A DNA stretch of 15,402 nucleotides from Alphaproteobacteria bacterium (GCA_017937735.1 JAGBCZ010000022.1:1-15402), one strand, 5' to 3'; shown: positions 1 through 8,854, numbered from the stretch's first letter. The notes: generated from the letters alone by a model not told the origin. A program made the numbers and translations.

Positions 1-2
1 AT

Positions 3-1556
3 ACAGATGCGACATTGGAAATGGTGCGTGACCATATTCGTGATTATAAATTCTTTGCGACAACAACACCAGATACCACCAGTTTCAGTTTTAGTATAAG
101 TGCATCTGGTGTGTTTCATATTGATTGGGGTGACGGTACCCGTCAGTCATATCGCAAAACGAACACGACCGCCACGACATACAGCCATGAATACGCCACC
201 GCCGGTGAATATGTGATAAAGATTGGTGGATACGCAACGGGGTATAGTACTGGTTGGGCACAGTATACAATAAGTTTTAAAAATAATTTAAATCTTGCAA
301 AAATCGAAGGCAGTCTGGGCGCAATATTTCCAACATTAAAAACAGGAACAACCAAACAATTACAAAGCAATTTTAATGAATTGTTTTCTGGTTGTACAAA
401 TTTAACGGGTACAATTCCGCCAGATTTGTTTAAGGGTGTGTATGGAGAACCGGCGATTTTAATGTTTACATCATTATTTGCAAATACTGCTGTAACAGGT
501 GAAATCCCAGCCGGTTTGTTTGCTGATATTTCAGGAATGAGTGCACGTATATTTTATGCTTCGTTTATGAATTGCGATGGTTTGACAGGTAGCATACCAG
601 AAAATTTATTTTCAAATATTTCTGGTAAGCCATCAGACTGGGGTTTTTTTGACACTTTTTTTGGTTGTTCAGGCCTGACAGGTTCGATACCAGAAAATCT
701 GTTTGCTGGGATTTCTGGCGCGCCTGCAAACCGTATATTTGCACGAACATTTAAGGGCTGCAGTGGTCTGACTGGTTCAATACCAGAAAATTTATTCGCT
801 GGCATTGTGGGGCCGCCTGCGACAGATATGTTTATGCAAACTTTTTCTGGTTGCAGCGGTCTGACAGGTGAAATTCCAGGGAATTTGTTTGCCGGGATTT
901 CTGGCCCGCCTGCGACAGATATGTTTTCTAGCGCATTTGCTGGATGTTCTGGATTAACCGGTCCGATTCCTGCAGGGTTGTTTGCAGGAATATCCGGCCC
1001 GCCTGCGAAGAATATGTTTAGCTCTACTTTCTATCAATGTACCGGTTTAACAGAAATACCCGCAGGGCTGTTTGCCGGGATTTCTGGGCCGCCTGCGCAG
1101 AATATGTTTGGGCAAACATTTCGTGGGTGTTCTGGGATAAATAAACCATTGCCGAACGATTTGTTTGCTGGAATTGATGGGGCGCCAGTATCACATATGT
1201 ACTTTTATACATTTGGCGGATGCAGTAATTTGCCTGGGCCAATTCCAGAAAATTTATTTGGTAATATTTACGGTGCGCCCGCATCAAGCATGTATCAATA
1301 TACATTTTATGCTTGTAGTAGTCTGAACAGTGAAATTCCAGAAAATTTGTTTGGTAATTTGTATGGCGATGCCCAGGGTGGTATGTTTTATCAAACCTTT
1401 TATTGGGGGGTACCAATTTATGGCGAATCAGCCAAGATAAATGGAAAATATCTGTATGAAATATGGCCAGATGCGACAACAGATCAAGTTAGGGCTATGT
1501 ATGCTGGTTGTAAACAGTTGACCGATTATGCAGATATACCAAGTCCATGGAAATAA
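3..1556 (+). CDS. Surface-type repeat protein with 31-residue Cys repeats (5' end outside window)
   Basis: The reading frame is open back to the first bases of the window and no signal peptide is visible, so this is probably the 3' part of a longer exported protein. The first in-window start codons are TTG at 15 and ATG at 21; residue numbers here count from 15. Residues about 20-75 look like a PKD/BspA-type beta domain, with a WGDG motif and a Y-x-HEY-x-x-AGEY stretch. Residues 126-463 are eleven tandem units of about 31 residues with core GCSGLTGxIPxxLFAGISG, and residues 464-513 form a different C-terminal cap ending SPWK. The units resemble BspA/DUF285-like leucine-rich repeats (MFxxCxxL), but the period is longer. 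No LPXTG or other anchor is seen. The function is unknown; surface display or adhesion is inferred from repeat architecture only. It is followed at once by a terminator. Confidence 0.8.
   Translation, partial: TDATLEMVRDHIRDYKFFATTTPDTTSFSFSISASGVFHIDWGDGTRQSYRKTNTTATTYSHEYATAGEYVIKIGGYATGYSTGWAQYTISFKNNLNLAKIEGSLGAIFPTLKTGTTKQLQSNFNELFSGCTNLTGTIPPDLFKGVYGEPAILMFTSLFANTAVTGEIPAGLFADISGMSARIFYASFMNCDGLTGSIPENLFSNISGKPSDWGFFDTFFGCSGLTGSIPENLFAGISGAPANRIFARTFKGCSGLTGSIPENLFAGIVGPPATDMFMQTFSGCSGLTGEIPGNLFAGISGPPATDMFSSAFAGCSGLTGPIPAGLFAGISGPPAKNMFSSTFYQCTGLTEIPAGLFAGISGPPAQNMFGQTFRGCSGINKPLPNDLFAGIDGAPVSHMYFYTFGGCSNLPGPIPENLFGNIYGAPASSMYQYTFYACSSLNSEIPENLFGNLYGDAQGGMFYQTFYWGVPIYGESAKINGKYLYEIWPDATTDQVRAMYAGCKQLTDYADIPSPWK
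390..1403 (+). repeat. Eleven tandem ~31-codon repeats within the first CDS
   Basis: The units begin at Gly126 and run to Tyr463. Most are 31 residues; one is 30 (the QCTGLT unit) and the second is shorter and lacks the Cys (NTAVTGEIP). Consensus positions are G/A-C-S/T-x-L near the start, I-P at 9-10, L-F at 13-14, I-x-G at 17-19, and M-F...T/A-F near the end. Units 4-8 are most alike (LFAGISGPPA), and units 10-11 switch to LFGN with Tyr-rich ends. The graded similarity fits stepwise internal duplication followed by drift. Confidence 0.85.
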
Positions 1557-1580
1557 AAAATCCCCGTTATGGGGATTTTT
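1556..1580. terminator. Bidirectional rho-independent terminator
   Basis: A 10-bp stem (A5TCCCC paired with GGGGAT5) closes a GTTAT loop. A and T tracts on both sides let it work in either direction. It overlaps the last base of the stop codon of the upstream repeat-protein gene and the stop codon of the convergent rnhA gene, so it probably ends both transcripts. Confidence 0.85.
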
Positions 1581-2007
1581 ATTTTATGTTTTCTGCGGCG
1601 GTTCGGGCCAGTACATCAACACGTTCGTTCATGTCATCGCCATTGTGACCACGTACCCAATACCAATGTATTTTCTTGGTCGATGCAATTTTATCAAGTT
1701 CTTGCCACAAATCTTGGTTTTTTACCGGTTTTTTATTTGATGTGCGCCAGTTGTTCTTTTTCCAATTTTGCAGCCATGTTAACATGCCGTTTTTTACATA
1801 TTGGCTGTCTGTGTGAATTTCCAGTTCATCATGTTTTTTTGCCGCATTTAATGCACGTATCACAGCCATCAATTCCATGCGGTTATTTGTTGTGTTTTGT
1901 TCGCCGCCATTGCGTTCTGCGGTGTTTGTGCCATCTGTGGCAATAAATCCCCATCCGCCTGGACCAGGGTTACCAAGACAACTGCCGTCTGTCCATATTT
2001 TTAGCAT
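1579..2007 (-). CDS. rnhA: Ribonuclease HI
   Basis: Endonuclease that cuts the RNA strand of RNA:DNA hybrids in the cytoplasm, removing primers and R-loops with two divalent metal ions. All four catalytic carboxylates are visible: Asp7 (WTDGSCLGNPG), Glu45 (NNRMEL), Asp67 (HTDSQYV) and Asp131 (NERVDVLA). His121 lies in the flexible RGHNGDDMN loop. The basic handle region typical of E. coli-type enzymes is present at about residues 77-98 (WLQNWKKNNWRTSNKKPVKN). At 142 residues it is close to the usual ~150. ATG at 2007 puts the beta-strand with Asp7 at the expected N-terminal position, and a weak GGGA lies about 10 nt upstream. It is divergent from the transketolase gene, with only 36 bp between the two starts. 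Confidence 0.95.
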   Translation of the reverse strand: MLKIWTDGSCLGNPGPGGWGFIATDGTNTAERNGGEQNTTNNRMELMAVIRALNAAKKHDELEIHTDSQYVKNGMLTWLQNWKKNNWRTSNKKPVKNQDLWQELDKIASTKKIHWYWVRGHNGDDMNERVDVLARTAAENIK

Positions 2008-2027
2008 TTTTATATCATCCCTTTTTG

Positions 2028-2036
2028 TGTTATAAT
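2028..2036 (+). promoter_or_regulatory. Extended -10 promoter of the tkt operon
   Basis: TGTTATAAT matches the extended -10 form TGnTATAAT exactly. No good -35 is visible 17 bp upstream, where the sequence is TTTTAT. Only 7 nt separate the -10 from the ATG at 2044, so transcription should start at or within 1-2 nt of the start codon. Confidence 0.65.
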
Positions 2037-2043
2037 ATCATAC

Positions 2044-3825
2044 ATGACATATAATTCCAAAGATTTAAAAGAAATGGCACGGTCTGTGCGGGCGTACGCA
2101 TTGTACGCGTTGCGTTGTGCGCACAGTGGACATGTTGGAATTGTTTTGGGGTGCGCTGATATAATTACATGTATTTTTGCAAATTGGTTGCGTCATGGAC
2201 GTGACAGGTTTGTGTTGTCTGCGGGACATGGCAGTGCGCTGTTATATTCTGTGTTAAAGTTGTCTGGGTACGATATTGCTGATTTGGAAACGTTCCGAAA
2301 AATTGGTGGGTTGCCGGGGCATCCTGAATTTGGAATTGATGGTGTGGATGCGACAACTGGGCCATTGGGGCAGGGTGTTGGAAATGCTGTTGGAATGGCG
2401 CTGGCAGAAAAAATAAATAAAACCGATTCGTGTGTATATTGTTTATGTTCAGATGGCGATTTAATGGAAGGTGTTGCATCCGAATCGATTTCATTTGCAG
2501 GTCGTTACAAATTAAATAACTTGGTTTTGTTGTGGGCTGATAACGGGGTCAGTATTGATGGCGTTGCCCAGACAGATGTTAATATGACACAACGTATGTC
2601 TGCCGCAGGATGGCGGGTTTTGACCGTTAATGGCGATGATTTCGTTCAGATAAATCGTGCATTACAAAATGCAAAACGGTCTGATGTGCCTGTGTTTGTT
2701 CAATGTAAAACGCAAATCGGCGCTGGGTCCAGTTTGGCGGGTTCCCCCAAGGCACACGGGTTTGCGTTGGATGATTCGGAACTGTTGGCGTTGCAACAAG
2801 AAAACATATCACAAATTGGGGATGTGTTATGGGGACAGATTGCATTAGAAAATAAAGATACATTGATATATAAATCAGATGCGAAATTGCCACATGTTGC
2901 GTTGCCAAATGTTGGCGATTCGATTTCTATGCGTGAATTGTCTGGGATTTATTTGAACGCATTGTTGGCAGATGGTGCAAACATCATCGGGGGCAGTGCG
3001 GATCTGGGGGGCAGTACAAATGTGCGTGTTGCTGCATCACGTGAAATCAAATCAGATGATTTTTCTGGGAATTATATAAACTATGGTGTGCGTGAACATG
3101 CAATGGGTGCAATTATGAACGGTATGGCAACGTGCGGATTACGTGTGTATGGATCTACGTTCTTGGTGTTCAGTGACTATATGCGCCCGAGTATCAGGTT
3201 GGCTGCGATGTCGGGTTTGCCTGTGACGTATGTGTTTACACATGACAGTATTGCCGTTGGCGAAGATGGACCAACGCATCAGCCAATTGAACAGTTGCCA
3301 TCATTGCGTTTAATTCCGAACTTAAATGTATTCAGACCGTGTAATGGTAATGAAATTATGTATTCTTGGGGGCGTGCGCTGTCTGAAACGAATAAGCCGA
3401 CTGCAATTATTCTATCACGTCAGGCGATTCGTTTGGTTACAACACCCGCCAATGCAGATTTATCACGTGGTGGATATATAATTAAACCTGCGCTGTCAAA
3501 GCGACCACGAATTACAATTATTGCAACTGGGTCAGAGGTGCCATTGGCTGTGCAAGTTGCAGAAAAATTGGGCGAATCGGTTCAAGTTGTTTCGATGTTA
3601 TCGGTTGCTGATTTCAGAATGCAAGATACAGAATATAAACAAAAAGTCTTGTCCGGATTTGTTGTCGCGATTGAGGCTGCTGCAACCCCAACGTGGTTTG
3701 AATTTGCAGATGCGGTTGTGGGAATCGACCGTTTCGGTATGTCTGGGGCAGGCGATGCGGTTTATGATGCACTTGGGTTTAATGTCGATTCGATTGTCGA
3801 TGATATCAAAGATAAAATTAAATGA
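2044..3825 (+). CDS. tkt: Transketolase (short single-chain form)
   Basis: Thiamine-diphosphate enzyme moving two-carbon ketol units between sugar phosphates in the non-oxidative pentose phosphate pathway. The three usual domains run in order: the ThDP pyrophosphate domain (1-~240), the pyrimidine domain (~295-465) and the C-terminal domain. Visible motifs are HSGH (27-30), GHGS (61-64), TTGPLGQG (104-111), SDGDLMEG (136-143) with metal ligands Asp137 and Asn167, KAHG (236-239), catalytic Glu351 in GVREHAMG, HDSIAVGEDGPTHQP (400-414) and SRQ (458-460). At 593 residues it is about 60-70 shorter than typical 650-670-residue enzymes, with trimming in the N-terminal half and the C-terminal domain. 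Ser136 replaces the first Gly of the usual GDG. No Shine-Dalgarno precedes the ATG. The stop overlaps the next gene's ATG by 4 nt, so the two are probably coupled. Confidence 0.95.
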   Translation: MTYNSKDLKEMARSVRAYALYALRCAHSGHVGIVLGCADIITCIFANWLRHGRDRFVLSAGHGSALLYSVLKLSGYDIADLETFRKIGGLPGHPEFGIDGVDATTGPLGQGVGNAVGMALAEKINKTDSCVYCLCSDGDLMEGVASESISFAGRYKLNNLVLLWADNGVSIDGVAQTDVNMTQRMSAAGWRVLTVNGDDFVQINRALQNAKRSDVPVFVQCKTQIGAGSSLAGSPKAHGFALDDSELLALQQENISQIGDVLWGQIALENKDTLIYKSDAKLPHVALPNVGDSISMRELSGIYLNALLADGANIIGGSADLGGSTNVRVAASREIKSDDFSGNYINYGVREHAMGAIMNGMATCGLRVYGSTFLVFSDYMRPSIRLAAMSGLPVTYVFTHDSIAVGEDGPTHQPIEQLPSLRLIPNLNVFRPCNGNEIMYSWGRALSETNKPTAIILSRQAIRLVTTPANADLSRGGYIIKPALSKRPRITIIATGSEVPLAVQVAEKLGESVQVVSMLSVADFRMQDTEYKQKVLSGFVVAIEAAATPTWFEFADAVVGIDRFGMSGAGDAVYDALGFNVDSIVDDIKDKIK

Positions 3826-4520
3826 CAGACTATGTGTTTACTTTGTCGTCTGGTAATGAAATTCCCGTGATAATTACAACAAGGCGTGGTTTGCGGAATA
3901 TTACGTTGCGGCCACGTTTTAATCCAAGTCCAGAAATTCATATATCAAAACCCTGGTTGGTGCCAACCAGCGCAGCGATTCGGTTCTTGGAATCAAAACA
4001 AAGATGGATTGAGTGCGTGTTTCAAAAATGTCCAGCCAAGGTTAAATTAAAATCAGGTGATAAAATTGAATTTTTGGGACGTACAGTTTTGTTGATTCAT
4101 GATCCACATATTCGTGCAAACAGATTTGATGCAGATTGTGCTACACTTTATGTTGGGGGTGGGGCAGATATGTTTGAACGCCGTGTGCGTGATTTTATTA
4201 AGTCTGAATTCTTATGCGCATTAAAAGAAATGATTCGTTCTGTGCCGTGTGAATTTCATCCAAAACGTATTGCGCTGCGTGATACAACATCACGTTGGGG
4301 CAGTTGTTCCAGTACAGGCACAATGTCGTTTTCATGGCGTTTGGCGTTTGCACCGTTGGATGTTATGCGATATGTCGTTATGCATGAATTGGCGCATACA
4401 AAACACATGAATCATTCGCCAGAATTTTGGATGACTGTGCGTGAATTATATGGTGTTGGTGTTGAACGTGCAAAACGTTGGCTGACCTTGCATGGTGGCG
4501 AATTGCATAAATTTTTCTGA
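3822..4520 (+). CDS. YgjP/DUF45-family zinc metallopeptidase
   Basis: The C-terminal half is a clear YgjP-like (DUF45, M48-type) domain. It has a conserved SRWGSCSSTGTMSFSWRL block at about 157-174, then the zinc motif HELAH at 188-192 (Glu189 catalytic) and a third ligand candidate His198 in NHSPEFW. The N-terminal part (RRGLRNITLRPR at 21-32, a Trp/Pro segment, then a basic patch) matches the usual beta-rich lead of this family. No signal peptide or membrane segment is seen, so it should be cytoplasmic. At 232 residues it is normal for the family. Its substrate is not known; family members resemble SprT/WLM proteases, but I make no specific claim. ATG at 3822 overlaps the tkt stop (ATGA), which implies co-transcription and translational coupling. 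Confidence 0.9.
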   Translation: MTDYVFTLSSGNEIPVIITTRRGLRNITLRPRFNPSPEIHISKPWLVPTSAAIRFLESKQRWIECVFQKCPAKVKLKSGDKIEFLGRTVLLIHDPHIRANRFDADCATLYVGGGADMFERRVRDFIKSEFLCALKEMIRSVPCEFHPKRIALRDTTSRWGSCSSTGTMSFSWRLAFAPLDVMRYVVMHELAHTKHMNHSPEFWMTVRELYGVGVERAKRWLTLHGGELHKFF

Positions 4521-4558
4521 TTGCCTATATATGTATATATGTGCTACGTTTTCTGTAT

Positions 4559-7500
4559 ATGAAAATGTGGGTGGTTGATATTAGAAAAGTTTGCGCTTTT
4601 TTCTGTGCCGTTTTATTGCCAAATATGGCGTTGGCTGTCACGTGTCCCAGTGGATTTTCTGAATTTTTAATTGATGATGCTCATGTTGTTGTGCCGCTGT
4701 CTGAACGCTGTCCAGATGGTTATTCACAGATTTATACTGTGGATGATTGCGCAGATGCAAATACAGGTTCTGTGTGTGCAGTGTGCGATTCGGATTATAT
4801 ATTAGGTGGCTTTGCAAATTGTGTGGAATTATGCAGTGCAGATAAAAAAACGATTCGTTTCAGTAATGATTCATCGTTTAATTTGTTAAAAAGCCCCGGT
4901 ACAAAACCTGCGTTGAATATTTTAACTGCGAACAATCAGCAATGTTATGTCGATTTGGCGGCTGGGAATGCACCTGGATTAAACTTTCAATTACCAAGTG
5001 GTGCAACATATCATGCAGTGCAGCATGGTGGCGGATATCGCGTATGTGCGCCTGGATATACACTGTCGTATGATTGTGGTATTGGTGGTGGCGTGCCACC
5101 AGAATCACAATCGTTATTAAGTGGCTATTGGTATACAGTGCCTGCAAGTGTGGGAAGTTGTCGTGTGCCAGATGGTATGCGATTTACAGGTTGGGAAATT
5201 GATGGTATAAAACATTCGCCATATACGATTTATACATACGATTTTGATACGAATAAAACCCTGACTGCAATGTTTGGTGATGCGTCAAAGGTTTATGTTA
5301 ATTATTTTTGTGAAACAACTAATTCATCGCCTGTGTACACGGATATAGTTATGCTTGGCGAAGGGGTTGCTACAAAAACAAATATGTGCCCGTACGAGCC
5401 AAAAGAAACAGAACCATTGGCGTGGATAGAACCGTTTTCACAGGAAGAAATTAATCAGTTGGTTGCGATGAGTGGGGGCGATTTATCCGACTTTACAAAA
5501 TTTGGATTTTTTGGACCGTATTTTGGTATGGGTAAATCCACTCTTACAAGTGAGATTGATTTGTTTGTATTGTTATTGATAATGGATGCATACGATAGGT
5601 GTATTAATGAGAGTGGCTATGCATCGGAAAATCCAGATGCCTGTGTATTGTCGCAATTAGTTTTTAATCATACATATTTTGATCCTGTCGCATTTGCGGA
5701 TGTTGATATGATGGGGGCTACTGCTGAAATGTTGGCGTTATTATTCAAGGATATAGTCCCAGATGCCGATGTGAATCTGGTTCCATTATACATGCCTACA
5801 TTGTATGAAATGACATGGAACTGTGGAAAGTATTTCCATGTGTCGGGTGGTTTTGATTTTAATGGCTCAACCAGCTATGGATGGACGGTTCGATATGGTT
5901 GTTCTGCACCTGAACGTGGTGGGTATGATTATAATCCTGCGTATGGAATGACGTTTGTTGGGTGGAATGTTGATGGTGTTTTTTATGAGGGTACTGATCT
6001 TACATATATATGGACCGAAGATAAAACAGCGACAGGTACTTTTGACTATAATCTGAATGCGAATTTTGATTGCGGTACAGATGGTGTATTGACATCTGGT
6101 GATGCCACACTTACGTACAGCGGTCGTGGCGCAGGGGATATGTATGTCCCATTGAATATAAATGCGCAGTGTACAGCAAATATTGGTAAAAAATTTGTTG
6201 GATGGCAAATTGATGGTGTGGATACTGTGTACAATGTTGGCGATACACTAAACTGGGTGGATTCAATTGTTTTGGCAAATTCAGATTGTTCTTTAGATTA
6301 TTATGGTGAGCAGTGTGATAAATTAATCTTTACTGCTGTGTATGAAGATGTGCCTGCAGGTACCGTTAATTACTATTGTTCTGTGAATGATAGCGTGCCT
6401 GCATTCTCGGAACAGTTGATAGTAGGTAACAGTGTGGATGTAAAAACAAATATGTGTCCGTACGATACAAAAAAGACAGAACCGTTGGCGTGGGTTGTAC
6501 CTTTTACACAGGATGAAATAAATCAGATAATTGCGCTGGGCGAATCGGGACTAAATTTATCAATGATGGAATCATTTTTAATGCCATATTTCGGTCAGGA
6601 TGGCGGATTGCTAGCTAATGAAGTGGCTGAAATGATGTTTGCATTATTGTTACAGTATTATGCACAGTGTGGTAATAATACGGATGCAACATGTACGTTA
6701 AGTCGCCTGATTTATGAACATACGTATCTTGATCCAAACGCATGGGCCAGCGACCCGTTTGATGAAATGTATTCTTGGTTCCGTGATATATATTCAGATA
6801 CAGATTTGAATGTGTTGCCACTGTATCACGCTGCAGGATATAATATAAACTTTGATTGTGGTAAATATTTCAGGCCAGCGGCAGGTGATTTGAATGACAT
6901 CGCATGGACTGCCAGATATGGTTGGGATAAGACTTATTATTGTGCTGATTTAAATGGTCAAGATTATTCGTTTGATGTTGGTGAATGTGTCGATTTTAGT
7001 GAAGGTGGTGAATGTTTACAGTTAACCACGGCAATTGATATGGTCGGTTGGCAGATTGATGGTTCTGAATATGAACAAACGTTTAAATATATTTGGACCA
7101 CAGATCAGAATGCTGTTGCTGTATTTGATTATGATTTAAGTGCAACGTTTGATTGCGGGACTGATGGTGTGTTGGCGTCTGGGGTTGAAAATGTTACATA
7201 TACAGGGCGTAATGTCGGCACCGATGAAATATCGCTGAATATTGATGCGACATGTGCATCAAATGTAAACGGAACGTTTGTGGGCTGGAAACTGGTTAAT
7301 AATGATACGCAATATCAGGTTGGTGATACATTAAACTGGTTGGATGTGTTCTTGAATGCGAATAATTGTGATTCTTATTATTCATCATGTAAAAAACTAA
7401 CATTCGAAGCAGTGTATGAAGATATATTGAATTTGAATTATTTCTGTTCTGTGGATGATGAAATACCAACGTATGTTGCAAAAATTAAATCAAATGTTGG

Positions 7501-8854
7501 CTCATCATTGCGGACAGATTTGTGTAAATATGATACTGCCAAAAATAAATTAAATGCGTGGGTGGTCCCGTTTAATGACCAGGAAATCGCAGAACTGGAT
7601 GCGATATTGGCTGGAAACGAAATGCCAGAGTTTGTAAAAAAAGTATTTATAGATAAATCTATTATGTATATGGATTCAATGACAGAAGAAGAACAATTGT
7701 CGCTGATGATATATATGCTGTATGGTGGGTCAGATCAATCAACAGGTGACCCTGTAATTGATTATATTGCCCGGATGGTGTTTGAACATTTATATTTAAT
7801 TGAAGGAGATACAAAAACACAAATTGTTATAGATGCAGATACGGATATATATGCACTGTTTGCGGCCGTATCTTATAAAGTGAATTTTGACTGTGGTGAT
7901 ATTGCACAGGTAGAACATTATATGCAAAGTAATTCGGCTAGCTATGGTCAGGAGTTTGAAATAGCATCAAATTGCTTGTTTTATAATAATTCTGTATGGT
8001 CTGCTGGTAATTTGGCCGAATTTATTGGCTGGGAAATCGATGGTAATATGTATACAGAAAACGACAGTTTTGTTTGGAATTATACAACAGATAAAACATT
8101 GACTGGGATATATGATTATAACTTAAAAGCAACATTTGATTGTGGTGCGGATGGAATATTGTCGACTGGTGATGCGGCGGTTGAATACAGTGGACGTGGG
8201 GATGGTAGTACAATGATTCCACTAAATATAACAGCACAATGTGTTCCAAATGTGGGTAAAAAGTTTGTTGGCTGGTCGTTACCTTATTATTCTGGTAATG
8301 CAATTAAGGCAGGTTCTGTACTTGATTGGTTAGATATTGTTGTTGCACACGATACATACGATATAGACAGCGAAGTTGTTGAATTTACAGCCGTTTATGA
8401 AGATGTGATTGATGTGAATTATTATTGTTCTGCGGTGGATGTGTCACCAACATATACAGATGTATATCCAGTTGATACAACCAGTGTTGAATTGCGTTCG
8501 TCAGGATGTGATTATGATGCGCAACAGTTCAATTTCCGTGGCTGGTACACGCCATTTACAGCGGACGAGGTTGCAACATTAAAGTCGTATTCATTTGATA
8601 CAAAATTTCCTGAATATTGGGCAGTCATAGAACCAACATTTGTGAATCATACCAGCAGTTATACATACGATTATGAAACGGTCTCTATGCTGACAGGATT
8701 GTATGGCGGGTATGGGGTTGGCGGTAATGATGAAAGCGTAAAGTATTTGACGGAATTGTTGCAAAAGCACTGGTTCTTGGTTGATGATAGTTTGTCAATG
8801 ACAGTATCAGATAGTGTTAATGATGTGTATGCGTTCTTTGTTGAGGTAGATTAA
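4559..8854 (+). CDS. Giant secreted Cys-rich modular repeat protein (InlB-B-like GW modules)
   Basis: Not a recognised named protein. Numbered from ATG 4559 it has 1431 residues. An in-frame GTG at 4541 adds six and an ATG at 4565 removes two; no Shine-Dalgarno decides among them. Residues 1-26 form a signal peptide ending NMALA, then VTCPSG and a Cys-rich head to about 100. The body alternates two module types. Type A starts with V/L-N-Y-F/Y-C-S at 245, 603, 959 and 1286 and contains xAWxxPF followed by a helical stretch. Type B carries F-V-G-W-x-I-D-G at 209, 466, 546, 828, 907, 1155 and 1236, with NFDCG...C pairs. The A-B-B unit is about 330-358 residues, and the protein stops at the end of the fourth A. 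The GW motif is like InlB B-repeats (Listeria-Bacteroides repeat). The many cysteines suggest disulfides outside the cytoplasm. No anchor is seen. It lies 38 bp behind the metallopeptidase gene, probably in the same operon. Confidence 0.85.
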   Translation: MKMWVVDIRKVCAFFCAVLLPNMALAVTCPSGFSEFLIDDAHVVVPLSERCPDGYSQIYTVDDCADANTGSVCAVCDSDYILGGFANCVELCSADKKTIRFSNDSSFNLLKSPGTKPALNILTANNQQCYVDLAAGNAPGLNFQLPSGATYHAVQHGGGYRVCAPGYTLSYDCGIGGGVPPESQSLLSGYWYTVPASVGSCRVPDGMRFTGWEIDGIKHSPYTIYTYDFDTNKTLTAMFGDASKVYVNYFCETTNSSPVYTDIVMLGEGVATKTNMCPYEPKETEPLAWIEPFSQEEINQLVAMSGGDLSDFTKFGFFGPYFGMGKSTLTSEIDLFVLLLIMDAYDRCINESGYASENPDACVLSQLVFNHTYFDPVAFADVDMMGATAEMLALLFKDIVPDADVNLVPLYMPTLYEMTWNCGKYFHVSGGFDFNGSTSYGWTVRYGCSAPERGGYDYNPAYGMTFVGWNVDGVFYEGTDLTYIWTEDKTATGTFDYNLNANFDCGTDGVLTSGDATLTYSGRGAGDMYVPLNINAQCTANIGKKFVGWQIDGVDTVYNVGDTLNWVDSIVLANSDCSLDYYGEQCDKLIFTAVYEDVPAGTVNYYCSVNDSVPAFSEQLIVGNSVDVKTNMCPYDTKKTEPLAWVVPFTQDEINQIIALGESGLNLSMMESFLMPYFGQDGGLLANEVAEMMFALLLQYYAQCGNNTDATCTLSRLIYEHTYLDPNAWASDPFDEMYSWFRDIYSDTDLNVLPLYHAAGYNINFDCGKYFRPAAGDLNDIAWTARYGWDKTYYCADLNGQDYSFDVGECVDFSEGGECLQLTTAIDMVGWQIDGSEYEQTFKYIWTTDQNAVAVFDYDLSATFDCGTDGVLASGVENVTYTGRNVGTDEISLNIDATCASNVNGTFVGWKLVNNDTQYQVGDTLNWLDVFLNANNCDSYYSSCKKLTFEAVYEDILNLNYFCSVDDEIPTYVAKIKSNVGSSLRTDLCKYDTAKNKLNAWVVPFNDQEIAELDAILAGNEMPEFVKKVFIDKSIMYMDSMTEEEQLSLMIYMLYGGSDQSTGDPVIDYIARMVFEHLYLIEGDTKTQIVIDADTDIYALFAAVSYKVNFDCGDIAQVEHYMQSNSASYGQEFEIASNCLFYNNSVWSAGNLAEFIGWEIDGNMYTENDSFVWNYTTDKTLTGIYDYNLKATFDCGADGILSTGDAAVEYSGRGDGSTMIPLNITAQCVPNVGKKFVGWSLPYYSGNAIKAGSVLDWLDIVVAHDTYDIDSEVVEFTAVYEDVIDVNYYCSAVDVSPTYTDVYPVDTTSVELRSSGCDYDAQQFNFRGWYTPFTADEVATLKSYSFDTKFPEYWAVIEPTFVNHTSSYTYDYETVSMLTGLYGGYGVGGNDESVKYLTELLQKHWFLVDDSLSMTVSDSVNDVYAFFVEVD
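5291..8851 (+). repeat. Three-and-a-bit ~1.0-1.1 kb A-B-B super-repeats inside the giant CDS
   Basis: A modules begin at nt 5291, 6365, 7433 and 8414, so the spacing is 1074, 1068 and 981 nt. The first two A modules are the closest pair: both contain KTNMCPY, TEPLAW and an EEINQ/DEINQ stretch, and they match at many codons. The third and fourth are more diverged (NAWVVPF, RGWYTPF). Each of the first three A modules is followed by two GW (B) modules, the second of which begins FDCGTDG or FDCGADG. The fourth A ends the protein. Confidence 0.8.

Noticed and set aside
390..1403. CRISPR-like or DNA-level tandem repeat array
   Set aside because: The periodicity of about 93 nt is codon-phased and drifts at third positions, so it is a protein repeat and not a DNA repeat array.
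1024..1479. Minus-strand open frame opposite the 31-residue repeats
   Set aside because: Its repeated His/Gln/Tyr-rich translation simply mirrors the plus-strand repeat; there is no start signal or domain.
1569..1946. Plus-strand open frame opposite rnhA
   Set aside because: RNase HI on the minus strand has all catalytic residues; this frame begins inside a terminator.
4521..4545. AT-rich TATATATGTATATATG as a separate promoter for the giant protein gene
   Set aside because: It is alternating TA sequence with no -35 or extended TG at a sensible distance; read-through from tkt is simpler.
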